Under the pieces are notes generated by a model. That model was not told the origin of the DNA. It searched no databases and saw only the letters and a list, made by a program, of their open reading frames with translations. A program made the position numbers and the translations under genes. From an uncultured Methylobacillus sp. (lineage in GTDB: Bacteria; Pseudomonadota; Gammaproteobacteria; Burkholderiales; Methylophilaceae), in NCBI GenBank assembly GCA_946478865.1, contig CAMLDO010000004.1, forward strand, positions 1-64,000: 64,000 nt of DNA, read 5' to 3'. Below, piece after piece: positions 34,856 through 42,250 of this stretch (the stretch's first letter is position 1; each line of letters starts with the position of its first letter).

Positions 34856-35959
34856 TCAAACTCCCTGCTTCGTGCTGCCCGCGACGACCGGGGCATGCCA
34901 GTAATTCTCGATCCCGAGATCCTTGAGCGCCTGCCGGACGAACCGCGGCTCGAACAGTTTCTGCGCGTCAACGTCGCGGCGGATGAGGTTGATCTGGCGG
35001 CTGTAGGCGATAGCGTTGCGATAGTGCTGGGTCACGAAATCGTCGAATTCCGGATTCCAGCGGTTCTTCCAGCTCACCGTGTCTTGCGCATATTCGCGCC
35101 GCGCCACATTGTCGCTCTGGCCGCTGGCCACCGCGATGCGAATGAAGTCCTCGTAGTTCGCGTCCTGCGAAGACCAGTAGGCCGCTTTCACGTAAGCCGT
35201 CGCCACAATCTGCGCAATGTCCGGATACTTCTCGAGGAAGCCTTTGTCCGCCCACAGTTCGGCGCGCATCTTCCAGTCCTGCCCCGGCAGTTTGGTCGAC
35301 CACAGGATGCGACCCACCTTCTTGTCAACCAGCGGATAAGCGTCGCTCAACGTGACGAAAGCGTCGACATTGCCGGAAGCGAGCGCCGCTGCACCTGCGC
35401 CCGGATTGAGATTGGCGATCTTGAAGTCCGTCAGCTTGAGGCCGTTCGCTTCAGCGAGGCGCGCGAAGGTGATTTCCCATGGCCGGCCGCGATGCAGGGC
35501 AATACGCTTGCCTTTGAGGTCGGCGATGCTCCGGGCCTTGGAGCCGGGAGGAACGAGCAGGTAAACGTTGTTGCCGCGCCCGCCGGGAACGATAAGACGA
35601 GTTTCGATCCCGCCGGCGTTGAGGATGATGGAGGGCAGATCGCCGTAGCCCGCGAAATCGATGCTGCGGCTCGCGAAGGCCTCGTTGATCGTCGCCCCTA
35701 CCGACTGCGCCGCGACCGGCACCCATACCAGACGGATGCCGCGCTTCTGCAATTCGCTGCGCAACCAGCCTTCCTTCTCCACGATACCGGCGCTGCCGTT
35801 GTAACCAACCTTGACGCCATTGGCATAGCTCACGGCCGCGATGCGCACTTCCTTGGGCGCTTCGGCGGCGCTGGTGATGTTTCCCCAAACCAGCGCAAGT
35901 GCGCCTAGCCAGGCTAGATAGCGCCGGGCAGACCGGCCTGATGATGTTGCTGTTTCCAT
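34856..35959 (-). CDS. sulfonate-type ABC transporter substrate-binding protein 2
   Basis: A 367-residue periplasmic protein with a signal peptide (to about residue 32, ITSAAEA). The fold is the same as that of the protein at 25486, and many segments match: DFAGYGDLPSIILNAGG, LKGKRIALHRGRPWEI, AAALASGNVDAF, IVATAYVKAAYW. AGAGGAAATC precedes the ATG. It is followed directly by two permease genes and preceded by the second DszB-like gene. The two binding proteins probably widen the substrate range of one importer. Confidence 0.9.
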   Translation of the reverse strand: METATSSGRSARRYLAWLGALALVWGNITSAAEAPKEVRIAAVSYANGVKVGYNGSAGIVEKEGWLRSELQKRGIRLVWVPVAAQSVGATINEAFASRSIDFAGYGDLPSIILNAGGIETRLIVPGGRGNNVYLLVPPGSKARSIADLKGKRIALHRGRPWEITFARLAEANGLKLTDFKIANLNPGAGAAALASGNVDAFVTLSDAYPLVDKKVGRILWSTKLPGQDWKMRAELWADKGFLEKYPDIAQIVATAYVKAAYWSSQDANYEDFIRIAVASGQSDNVARREYAQDTVSWKNRWNPEFDDFVTQHYRNAIAYSRQINLIRRDVDAQKLFEPRFVRQALKDLGIENYWHAPVVAGSTKQGV

Positions 35960-36007
35960 GATTTCCTCTTGTATAACGGGGTTGGGAGCCTTGCGGCTCC
36001 CAATTGA

Positions 36008-37057
36008 CTAAGCTGCCAATGCTTGTCGTCCCAACGCTTCCTTGAGCGGACGCTCGTCGATCCAGTCCTCGACACGGAAGTGGTTGGGGATGAAGGCATG
36101 GCGATGCAGGAAGTCGATGAAGTCCTGCAAGCCCTCCACGGATTGCTTGGAAAAATCGGTGCGCAGGCGCTCGTGGGCATCCTGGCCGTAAGCCACGCTG
36201 ACCCAGTACTCGCTGCTGTTGGTTTCACGAGCGATGAAACGGCGCGTTTCGTCCGGATGCGCATGTGCCCATTCTTCGGCACGCAGCACCTGCTCGACGA
36301 TGTTGACCGCCGAATCGAAGTGGTTCTCGATGAGGTTGAGGTCCACGGTCAGCGTGCGCGGCGTGCCGTTGTTGGCGCGCAATAGCGGATCGGGATGGGC
36401 GCCGATGTCGATCACGGTTTGCAGGCCGAGCTGTTGCGCCAGTTGCACCGCACTCGCGCCCTTGAGGAAGACCGCATCCACGTCGCCGCGCAGCAGGCCG
36501 AGCAACTCTTCGTTGTTGCCGCCGGAACGGCCGCCGAACACAAACACACCGTCCTTGCTGCTGGCGGGCGCGTCGGAATAGCCGGCCTGGATGTCGAAAT
36601 CGACCAGAGTCACATCGGCCAGCGTCAGGCCTTCCAGCTTGAGCGCATTTTCGAGGCCGCGCAGCGCCTGGGCACGCGTGAAGTCGATCTGCACATTCAC
36701 CCATTTCGGCAGGCCGAACTTGCGGCCCTTGAGGTCCTTCACTGTACGGATGCCGGTATTGGGACGCGTGAGGATCAACTGCGCCTCATCCGCCCAAGAA
36801 AGGCCGAGCACGCGCGTTTCGCGACCGACGGAACGTGCCCAGATCGCAGGGATGTTGCCGCCATGACGGACAGAATTGGTCAGGGTGTGATCGAAATGCG
36901 ATTCGCGCACGGACTTGTCGTTCGATTCGCGCAGGGATTCGACCTTGGTGCACTGGCTGGCGAAACTTTCGTTGAGCCATCCTTTCTGGACGGCAATGCC
37001 CAGGCCGGTAGGAACGGGGCAACGGGTATACCACAGGGTATCGAGGGGTTTGCTCAT
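36008..37057 (-). CDS. DszB-like desulfinase / ABC substrate-binding-fold protein, copy 2
   Basis: A 349-residue paralog of the protein at 17956, again without a signal peptide (MSKPLDTLWYTRCPVPTG). Cys13 in CPVP, His54, Arg64 and Gly67 keep the DszB-type pattern, and the stretch HFDHTLTNSVRHGGNIP matches the DszB active-site stretch (His-Phe...Arg-x-Gly-Gly-x-Ile-Pro) as I remember it. GGAG precedes the ATG. It is the first gene of the operon with the binding protein and permeases, under a sigma54-type promoter. A desulfinase releasing sulfite from an imported or oxidised sulfinate is inferred. Confidence 0.8.
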   Translation of the reverse strand: MSKPLDTLWYTRCPVPTGLGIAVQKGWLNESFASQCTKVESLRESNDKSVRESHFDHTLTNSVRHGGNIPAIWARSVGRETRVLGLSWADEAQLILTRPNTGIRTVKDLKGRKFGLPKWVNVQIDFTRAQALRGLENALKLEGLTLADVTLVDFDIQAGYSDAPASSKDGVFVFGGRSGGNNEELLGLLRGDVDAVFLKGASAVQLAQQLGLQTVIDIGAHPDPLLRANNGTPRTLTVDLNLIENHFDSAVNIVEQVLRAEEWAHAHPDETRRFIARETNSSEYWVSVAYGQDAHERLRTDFSKQSVEGLQDFIDFLHRHAFIPNHFRVEDWIDERPLKEALGRQALAA

Positions 37058-37117
37058 GGCTTTTGTTCTCCAAAGTTAAGTCACTGGGAGCAGGTTCTCC
37101 GAGTCACACAACCATGA

Positions 37118-37132
37118 GCAGGCTTCATGCCA
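37118..37132 (-). promoter_or_regulatory. sigma54 promoter for DszB-like - importer operon
   Basis: Minus strand TGGCATGAAGCCTGC: GG-N10-GC spacing, with the same two departures from consensus (TGGCAT, CTGC) as the element at 21323. It lies 61 bases before the ATG at 37057. Confidence 0.72.
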
Positions 37133-37226
37133 TGATAAAAATACCTTTTAAATCATAGTCATAAATTTAAATCGTCACGCTGGATGAGGAATTTGCTGCT
37201 TACGACGCAGCCATGATGGCTTGCCA

Positions 37227-37258
37227 GCAACAAGGCTGTTGCCTAGCCAGCAGGCTAG
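37227..37258. promoter_or_regulatory. two adjacent inverted repeats between divergent sigma54 promoters
   Basis: GCAACA-AGGC-TGTTGC (37227-37242) is followed at once by CTAGCC-AGCA-GGCTAG (37243-37258). Both have 6-base arms and 4-base centres. They lie about 60-95 bases from each promoter, a suitable place for activator binding. Confidence 0.55.
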
Positions 37259-37315
37259 TTGATTTTCGACCTGAAATTTTCATCAAGCCATTGATTTGTC
37301 AATACTTAATCGTGC

Positions 37316-37330
37316 TGGCACAAGGTTTGC
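37316..37330 (+). promoter_or_regulatory. consensus sigma54 promoter for ATPase-tonB-exbB-exbD operon
   Basis: TGGCAC-AAGGT-TTGC fits the -24/-12 consensus exactly, with GG and GC 10 bases apart. It lies 40 bases before the ATG at 37370. Confidence 0.92.
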
Positions 37331-37369
37331 GAATGTTGGGCGTCTTTGCAAGTGTTTGGAGAAACCATC

Positions 37370-38251
37370 ATGTCGACGCTCAATGCAGCGGCGCTATTCA
37401 GAAAGAACGAACCACTCGCGGGCGTCCCGTTGACGGGCACCCACGACTTTACGGTCGCGACCGCGCCCGGCACCCATGGCAAGGTGACCAGCGTCGTGCC
37501 GGATCTCAGGATCAACGTCGAAGAGAAGACCTTTGCGTTGAACGGCAACACCTTGCACGTGCTCGAAGGCATCGACCTTCAGGTACGAGCCGGCGAATTC
37601 GTGTCCGTGGTCGGTGCGAGCGGTTGCGGCAAATCGACGCTGCTTCGGCTAATTGCCGGGCTGGACCTCGAATATTCGGGAGATATCGTGTACCAGGGAA
37701 GCCGCATTGCGGGTACCGACCTTGGCCGCGGCATCGTGTTTCAGGAACACCGGCTGTTTCCCTGGCTCACGGTGGAACAGAACGTCGCGCTCGCCTTTTC
37801 GGCGACCGACGTCCCCGCCGACGAACGCCGCAATCGCGTGCTGGAACAACTGGAGATCGTGGGATTGCGCGGCTTCGAACGCGCCTACCCGCACCAGATT
37901 TCCGGCGGCATGTCGCAGCGCGTGGCAATTGCCCGTGCACTGGTGCTGCGCCCCAAACTTCTGCTGCTCGACGAACCCTTCGGCGCGCTCGACGCGCTGA
38001 CCCGCCTCAAGCTGCAACAGGAGCTGGAACGGCTGTGGGCGCAGGAAGGCCTGACTGCGATCCTGGTCACGCACGACGTCGAGGAAGCGGTGTTCCTTGG
38101 CGACCGCGTGGTCGTGATGAATTCGCATCCGGGCCGCATCAAGCGCATCGTGCACGTGCCGCTGGATAGACCGCGGGATCGTACCTCGCACGCCTTTCAG
38201 GATATCAAGGCGGATGTGCTGTCCGATTTCGCGCAGGTCGAGGTGGAATGA
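37370..38251 (+). CDS. sulfonate-type ABC transporter ATP-binding protein (SsuB/TauB family)
   Basis: A 293-residue ATPase. Walker A is GASGCGKST (about residue 84), the Q-loop lies in IVFQEHRLFPWLTVEQN, the signature is ISGGMSQRVAIARAL, Walker B is LLLLDEPFGALD, and the H-loop is ILVTHDVEEAV. It has about 50 extra residues before the usual start. GGAG precedes the ATG. It is the only importer ATPase in the window and should drive the permeases encoded divergently at 33304-34853. It is the first gene of an operon continuing into tonB, exbB and exbD, an unusual link of inner- and outer-membrane import. Confidence 0.93.
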   Translation: MSTLNAAALFRKNEPLAGVPLTGTHDFTVATAPGTHGKVTSVVPDLRINVEEKTFALNGNTLHVLEGIDLQVRAGEFVSVVGASGCGKSTLLRLIAGLDLEYSGDIVYQGSRIAGTDLGRGIVFQEHRLFPWLTVEQNVALAFSATDVPADERRNRVLEQLEIVGLRGFERAYPHQISGGMSQRVAIARALVLRPKLLLLDEPFGALDALTRLKLQQELERLWAQEGLTAILVTHDVEEAVFLGDRVVVMNSHPGRIKRIVHVPLDRPRDRTSHAFQDIKADVLSDFAQVEVE

Positions 38252-39090
38252 TGGCCGCGCCTACAAGTTCCGTCTTGCAGCGCCCTCGTTTGCACGAGCA
38301 CCAGGATTCGTCGGATAGCGACACTGGCTTCGCGACGCCCTTGAGCACGTCAGGCGTCGCCGTGCTCAACGCGCTGGATGACTCCAGTCGCGAGATCACC
38401 TGGCGCCACTACGCGGTGCTGGGCGGCGTCGTGATCCTGCTCCATGCCGGAGCCGGCTTCGCATACCGGCAGTTCGATCATTCCTCGCCGCCGCCTCCAC
38501 GCAAGCATCAGGTGGAGATTGCGCTGATCAAGCCGCCGGTGGAACCGCCCAAGGAAATCGAGCCACCCAAGCCGCCTCCCCCGCCGCCTCCGCGCAAGGT
38601 GATCAAGCGCGAAACGCCTCCTCCGCCGCAGCCGGCGCCAGCGCCTGCGTTGCGCACGCCTCCGGCGGAAGAGCACATCGCGCCGGATACCTTGACCGTG
38701 CCGGAAAACACGACGGCACCAGTCTCGACCGGACCGGTAGTCGCCGCACCGCCCGCACCGGAACCGCCGCCACCCCCACCGCCTCCGCCAAAGGTGGAAG
38801 AGCCGATCACCGAGGCCACGGGCTACGCGGCCTACCTCAAGAATCCGCCGCCGGATTACCCCGCCTTTGCCCAGCGCCAGGGATGGGAAGGCACGGTACT
38901 GCTCAAGGTGCGCGTGCTGGCCAGCGGCAAGCCGGAAAAAGTCGAGATCAAGCAGTCCAGCGGTCGCAAGACGCTGGATGACGCCGCCGTCTCGGCCGTA
39001 AAAAACTGGACGTTCGTTCCGTCGAAGAGAGGCAATACGCCGATCGACGGCTGGGCGACCGTTCCCATTGAATTCAAATTAGCCAAGTAA
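38248..39090 (+). CDS. tonB: energy transducer TonB (sulfur-island set)
   Basis: A 280-residue TonB with a long cytoplasmic N-terminus (about 55 residues) and one transmembrane helix (YAVLGGVVILLHAGAGFAY). A Pro-rich spacer follows (KEIEPPKPPPPPPPRKVIKRE, then a second Pro run). The C-terminal domain is YPAFAQRQGWEGTVLLKVRV and VKNWTFVPSKRGNTPIDGW. The ATG overlaps the ATPase stop (ATGA), so its translation is tied to the importer ATPase. Its sequence differs clearly from the iron-set TonB at 14330. I infer it serves the receptor at 30595. Confidence 0.93.
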   Translation: MMAAPTSSVLQRPRLHEHQDSSDSDTGFATPLSTSGVAVLNALDDSSREITWRHYAVLGGVVILLHAGAGFAYRQFDHSSPPPPRKHQVEIALIKPPVEPPKEIEPPKPPPPPPPRKVIKRETPPPPQPAPAPALRTPPAEEHIAPDTLTVPENTTAPVSTGPVVAAPPAPEPPPPPPPPPKVEEPITEATGYAAYLKNPPPDYPAFAQRQGWEGTVLLKVRVLASGKPEKVEIKQSSGRKTLDDAAVSAVKNWTFVPSKRGNTPIDGWATVPIEFKLAK

Positions 39091-39100
39091 AAGAGGTGTC

Positions 39101-39835
39101 ATGATGAGTACTGCAGCAACTTCAACTTCCCTGGTCGTCGACGGGGTTCTCTGGACGCTGATCGCGTTCTCCGCCATCACCTGGACCCTGATCCTGGTCA
39201 AGACCTTCCAGGTCTGGAGAATGCGCAAGCAAAACAATAATTTCCGCGCCGCCTTCTGGAGCGCCAACAGCCTGCAGGCGGCGTCCGAACTGGATGACCA
39301 TGCCGGCCCGGTGTACCGCGTTGCCCAAGTAGGTTTCCACGCCCTGGCCGAGGCGGACGACGAGCACAATCACGACCTCAAGCACTCCGGCGACCGCCAG
39401 GACGTGCTGGAGCGCGCACTGCGCCAACAGATCCAGAAGGAGCGCGTGGTACGCGAAAGCGGCCTCGCAGTGCTTGCCAGCATTGGCAGCACAGCGCCCT
39501 TCGTCGGCCTGTTCGGCACCGTGTGGGGCATCATGCATGCGCTTACCGACATCGGCAAACTCGGCTCCGCCAGCCTTGAAGTCGTAGCCGGCCCGATCGG
39601 GGAGGCACTGATTGCAACCGCCTACGGTATCGCCGTCGCGGTGCCCGCGGTCCTTGCCTACAACTTCTTCCTGCGTCGCCTCAAGACCAGCAGCATCAAC
39701 CTCGACGACTTCGCGGCGGACCTCATCACGCTGTCGCGCAAGGCCACGCTGCGCAAGCAGGAAAACGCGGTTTCACCGCAGGAAGCCGCGACCCAGTCCG
39801 GCGTCGTGCGCAGCCTGAAAGGAGCGGTAGCGTAA
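39101..39835 (+). CDS. exbB: biopolymer transport protein ExbB (sulfur-island set)
   Basis: A 244-residue ExbB with helices at about 13-32, 125-147 (STAPFVGLFGTVWGIMHAL) and 168-190 (GEALIATAYGIAVAVPAVLAY). AGAGG precedes two adjacent ATGs; the first is used. It lies ten bases after tonB and overlaps exbD by one base. It forms, with ExbD, the proton-driven motor for the second TonB. Confidence 0.95.
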   Translation: MMSTAATSTSLVVDGVLWTLIAFSAITWTLILVKTFQVWRMRKQNNNFRAAFWSANSLQAASELDDHAGPVYRVAQVGFHALAEADDEHNHDLKHSGDRQDVLERALRQQIQKERVVRESGLAVLASIGSTAPFVGLFGTVWGIMHALTDIGKLGSASLEVVAGPIGEALIATAYGIAVAVPAVLAYNFFLRRLKTSSINLDDFAADLITLSRKATLRKQENAVSPQEAATQSGVVRSLKGAVA

Positions 39836-40242
39836 TGGCATTCTCGAATCCCAGCGAAGGCGAAGAAGTCCTCAGCGAAATCAACATCACGCCACTGGTG
39901 GACGTGATGCTGGTGCTGCTGGTGGCCTTCATCGTGACCGCTCCGCTGCTCAACAACGCGATTACGGTAAACCTGCCGAAAACCGCCGCGACCCAACCGC
40001 CGGAGAACCGCAAGCCGGTCACCATCAGCATCACCGACGCAGGCAAGGTCTATCTCGACAAGCAGGAAATCGCACAGGACAAGCTCGAAGGCGAACTGCT
40101 TGCGCGGCAGCAAGCCAATCCGGACCAGGTGTATCACCTGAGCTCGGACGAGAAGGTGCAGTATGGATCCGTGGCCAAGGTCATGGCTTCCATCGAGCGC
40201 GCCGGCATCACCAAGCTCGCGGTGCTGACGCAGGCGCAATAG
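39835..40242 (+). CDS. exbD: biopolymer transport protein ExbD (sulfur-island set)
   Basis: A 135-residue ExbD with the essential Asp in INITPLVDVMLVLLVAFIVT (about residues 17-36) and a periplasmic domain of about 90 residues ending GITKLAVLTQAQ. The TAATG junction couples it to exbB. It ends the ATPase - tonB - exbB - exbD operon, 18 bases before a strong shared terminator. Confidence 0.95.
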   Translation: MAFSNPSEGEEVLSEINITPLVDVMLVLLVAFIVTAPLLNNAITVNLPKTAATQPPENRKPVTISITDAGKVYLDKQEIAQDKLEGELLARQQANPDQVYHLSSDEKVQYGSVAKVMASIERAGITKLAVLTQAQ

Positions 40243-40260
40243 CTACAAACATCAGGCAAT

Positions 40261-40290
40261 AAAAAACGGACGCCTTGGCGTCCGTTTTTT
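40261..40290. terminator. bidirectional terminator between exbD and FMN reductase genes
   Basis: AAAAAACGGACGCC and GGCGTCCGTTTTTT are perfect 14-base arms around a 2-base centre, giving T-runs on both strands. It ends the exbD operon (plus) and the ssuE-like gene (minus). Confidence 0.95.
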
Positions 40291-40309
40291 ATTGGGCGTC
40301 ACGCCCGTC

Positions 40310-40858
40310 TCAGGCCGCCAGCGCGACCGCCTTGGGTTCCTGCAGCAGACTGAATGCCTGGCTCAGCGCCTGATCGATGCGGCCTGCGATCGATTCGCTG
40401 GTGAGCTGGTAGTTGAGGAACTCGTTATCGCGCGCATAAATCGCAGTCGGCGCCGTGGCAATACCGAAGAAACTCGCCAGCGGCCGCAGCTGATACTCCA
40501 GTACCGAGGCATGCTGATCGCTGCCGCCTGTCGCGACAAGGATCGCCACCTTGCCGCTCAGCCGCTTCGGGTCGATGAGGTCGAAGAAGTGCTTGAGCAG
40601 GCCGGTATACGACGCCTTGTAGACCGGGGTACCAATGACGATGATGTCGGCGGCGGCAAGTTTGGCATAAGCCTCGGCCACCACAGGCGGGATCTGGTCG
40701 AACGCCACGGTGCTGCCCACCTCCTTGGCAAACTCCGCGATATCGATCAAATCCACCCGGGCCGGCTGCCGGTGACCGGCTTTTTCAAGCACGGTTTCCA
40801 CCAGTGAGCGGGTGCGGGAAGGGCTGGCAAGGCTGCCGGTAACGCCAACGATATTCAT
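40310..40858 (-). CDS. ssuE: NAD(P)H-dependent FMN reductase, SsuE family
   Basis: A 182-residue flavodoxin-fold reductase. FMN-binding landmarks are TGSLASPSRTRSLVE and IIVIGTPVYKASYTGLLKHFFDLI, and IDQALSQAF lies near the C-terminus, all typical of SsuE. It would supply FMNH2 to the SsuD- and DszA-type monooxygenases. AGGAG lies before the ATG at 40858; an upstream ATG 12 codons earlier has none. It is a single gene with a sigma54-like element upstream, so it appears to be co-induced with its partner enzymes although it lies about 20 kb away from the ssuD genes. Confidence 0.9.
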   Translation of the reverse strand: MNIVGVTGSLASPSRTRSLVETVLEKAGHRQPARVDLIDIAEFAKEVGSTVAFDQIPPVVAEAYAKLAAADIIVIGTPVYKASYTGLLKHFFDLIDPKRLSGKVAILVATGGSDQHASVLEYQLRPLASFFGIATAPTAIYARDNEFLNYQLTSESIAGRIDQALSQAFSLLQEPKAVALAA

Positions 40859-40920
40859 ATGATTATTCTCCTGAAAATAGCTCACCCGATTCACGCGAAC
40901 AGGTGTTCAGCGAGAGGTGA

Positions 40921-40935
40921 GCAGAAAACATGCCT
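40921..40935 (-). promoter_or_regulatory. possible sigma54 promoter for ssuE-like gene
   Basis: Minus strand AGGCATGTTTTCTGC: the required GG-N10-GC spacing with three departures from TGGCAC-N5-TTGC, two shared with the elements at 21323 and 37118. It lies 63 bases before the ATG at 40858. Confidence 0.6.
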
Positions 40936-40984
40936 GCCCAAAGACGCCGAATTGACAGGGTTTTCGTCAAATCCGGATGCAAAA

Positions 40985-41017
40985 ACAACAAAGGGGTGCT
41001 GAAAAATCAGCACCCCT
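40985..41017 (-). terminator. terminator of SfnR-like regulator gene
   Basis: On the minus strand AGGGGTGCTGA and TCAGCACCCCT form an 11-base stem with a 4-base loop, then a T-rich tail TTTGTTGTTTTTG. The stem also contains TGCTG-N6-CAGCA, so it may double as an activator site for the ssuE-like promoter about 60 bases away. Confidence 0.88.
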
Positions 41018-41039
41018 GTCGCAGAAAAGGCAGCCCGGC

Positions 41040-42143
41040 CTACTGGATCACGCCGTATTGCTTGAGCAGCGTGCGGAATACATTACGGCTGATCCCCAGC
41101 GCCTTCGCTGTCTGCACCTGGTTCTGGCGGCAACGCTCATACGCTTGCAGCACGAGCTTGCGATTGACCAGTTCGTACAGGCCTTCCGGCTCCTGTTCGA
41201 GCAATTCGGCAAACGCTTTTTCCAATGTGCAAGGCGCGGCAGGCAAGCGATCCTGAGCTGCCGGAGCCGCGCTGCTATTGAGCGCAGTCAGGGCAGGCAG
41301 GTTGAGGTCAGCCGGACGCAGCGCGACGCCATCGCTGACCAGCAGCGCACGGTGGATGACATTCTCCAGCTCACGAATATTGCCGGGCCAGGGATAGCTC
41401 AGCAGCGCATCGACCGTCTCCGGCAGCAGTTCAGGTTCGCGGGTCTTCAAGCGGTCGCGGTAGGTGGAAATGAAATGCTTGGTCAGCGGCAGGATATCGC
41501 CCGGACGCTGGCGTAGCGGCGCCAGCTGCAACGGCACGACATTGATGCGGTAATAGAGATCCTCGCGGAAGCGCCCGGCCTTGACCGCCTCGTCCAGGTT
41601 GACGTTGGTCGCGGCCACCAGCCGCACGTCGATCGGCACTGGCTTGCGTGAACCGACACGCACGATTTCGCGCTCCTGCAGTACGCGCAGCAGCTTCACC
41701 TGCGTGGACAAGGGCAAATCGCCGATCTCGTCGAGAAACAGCGTGCCGCCGTTGGCGCTCTCGAACCAGCCCGGCTTGGCATTCACCGCACCGGTGAAAG
41801 CGCCCCGTTCGTGGCCGAACAGCTCGCTCTCCACCAGAGTCTCGGAGAAGGCGCCGCAATTGATGGCGGCGAACGGGCCGTTTCTACGCGGACTCAAGGC
41901 GTGGATATGACGCGCGACCAGCTCTTTGCCGGTTCCGGTCTCGCCCATGATGAAGGCGGTCGCATTGCTCGGCGCCACGCGCTCGATAAGCGACAGCAAG
42001 CGCTGCGACTCCGGGTCCTCGAACACCAGCGCGCTGGCGCGTACCGAGAGGCTGATCTGCTGGGGATTGGGGAAGGTGATGATCGCCTTGGGCTTGAGGC
42101 CGGGGATGTCATCACCGATGATTTCTACAATACTTTCGCTCAT
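41040..42143 (-). CDS. sigma54-dependent activator, SfnR-like
   Basis: A 367-residue enhancer-binding protein with no receiver or sensor domain: only about 35 residues precede the AAA+ region. Walker A is GETGTGKE (67-74), the sigma54-contact loop GAFTGA (114-119), and Walker B GGTLFLDEIGD (132-142). A Fis-type helix-turn-helix ends the protein (QVQTAKALGISRNVFRTLLK). SfnR, which controls dimethylsulfone use in Pseudomonas, has this short form and is governed by its own expression level. I start at the ATG at 42143. It is the obvious regulator for the sigma54 promoters of this island; what induces it is not visible. Confidence 0.9.
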   Translation of the reverse strand: MSESIVEIIGDDIPGLKPKAIITFPNPQQISLSVRASALVFEDPESQRLLSLIERVAPSNATAFIMGETGTGKELVARHIHALSPRRNGPFAAINCGAFSETLVESELFGHERGAFTGAVNAKPGWFESANGGTLFLDEIGDLPLSTQVKLLRVLQEREIVRVGSRKPVPIDVRLVAATNVNLDEAVKAGRFREDLYYRINVVPLQLAPLRQRPGDILPLTKHFISTYRDRLKTREPELLPETVDALLSYPWPGNIRELENVIHRALLVSDGVALRPADLNLPALTALNSSAAPAAQDRLPAAPCTLEKAFAELLEQEPEGLYELVNRKLVLQAYERCRQNQVQTAKALGISRNVFRTLLKQYGVIQ

Positions 42144-42250
42144 GGCTTTACCTGCAAAGAGAGTTTGCAAGGTTATTGGTTGCCATGATTAGCAGTCCAA
42201 TACTTATAACAAATAACGATATAACGAACAGATGTAAGGAGGTCCGAGAC

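Larger units (their letters stand above)
37058..37369. other. divergent promoter region of importer operon and ATPase-tonB operon
   Basis: This 312-base stretch lies between divergent operons. It has a sigma54 element on each strand (37118-37132 minus; 37316-37330 plus) and two adjacent 16-base inverted repeats between them (37227-37258). The rest is AT-rich sequence with no coding frame that I believe. Confidence 0.75.

Noticed and set aside
38530..38800. Proline-codon repeats resembling a tandem repeat array
   Set aside because: They are the normal Pro-rich spacer of TonB, in frame and irregular; not a separate repeat element.
42144..42250. A sigma54 promoter for the SfnR-like gene (TGGCAAC ... 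TTGC on the minus strand)
   Set aside because: GG and GC are 14 bases apart instead of 10, so it cannot work as a -24/-12 promoter.
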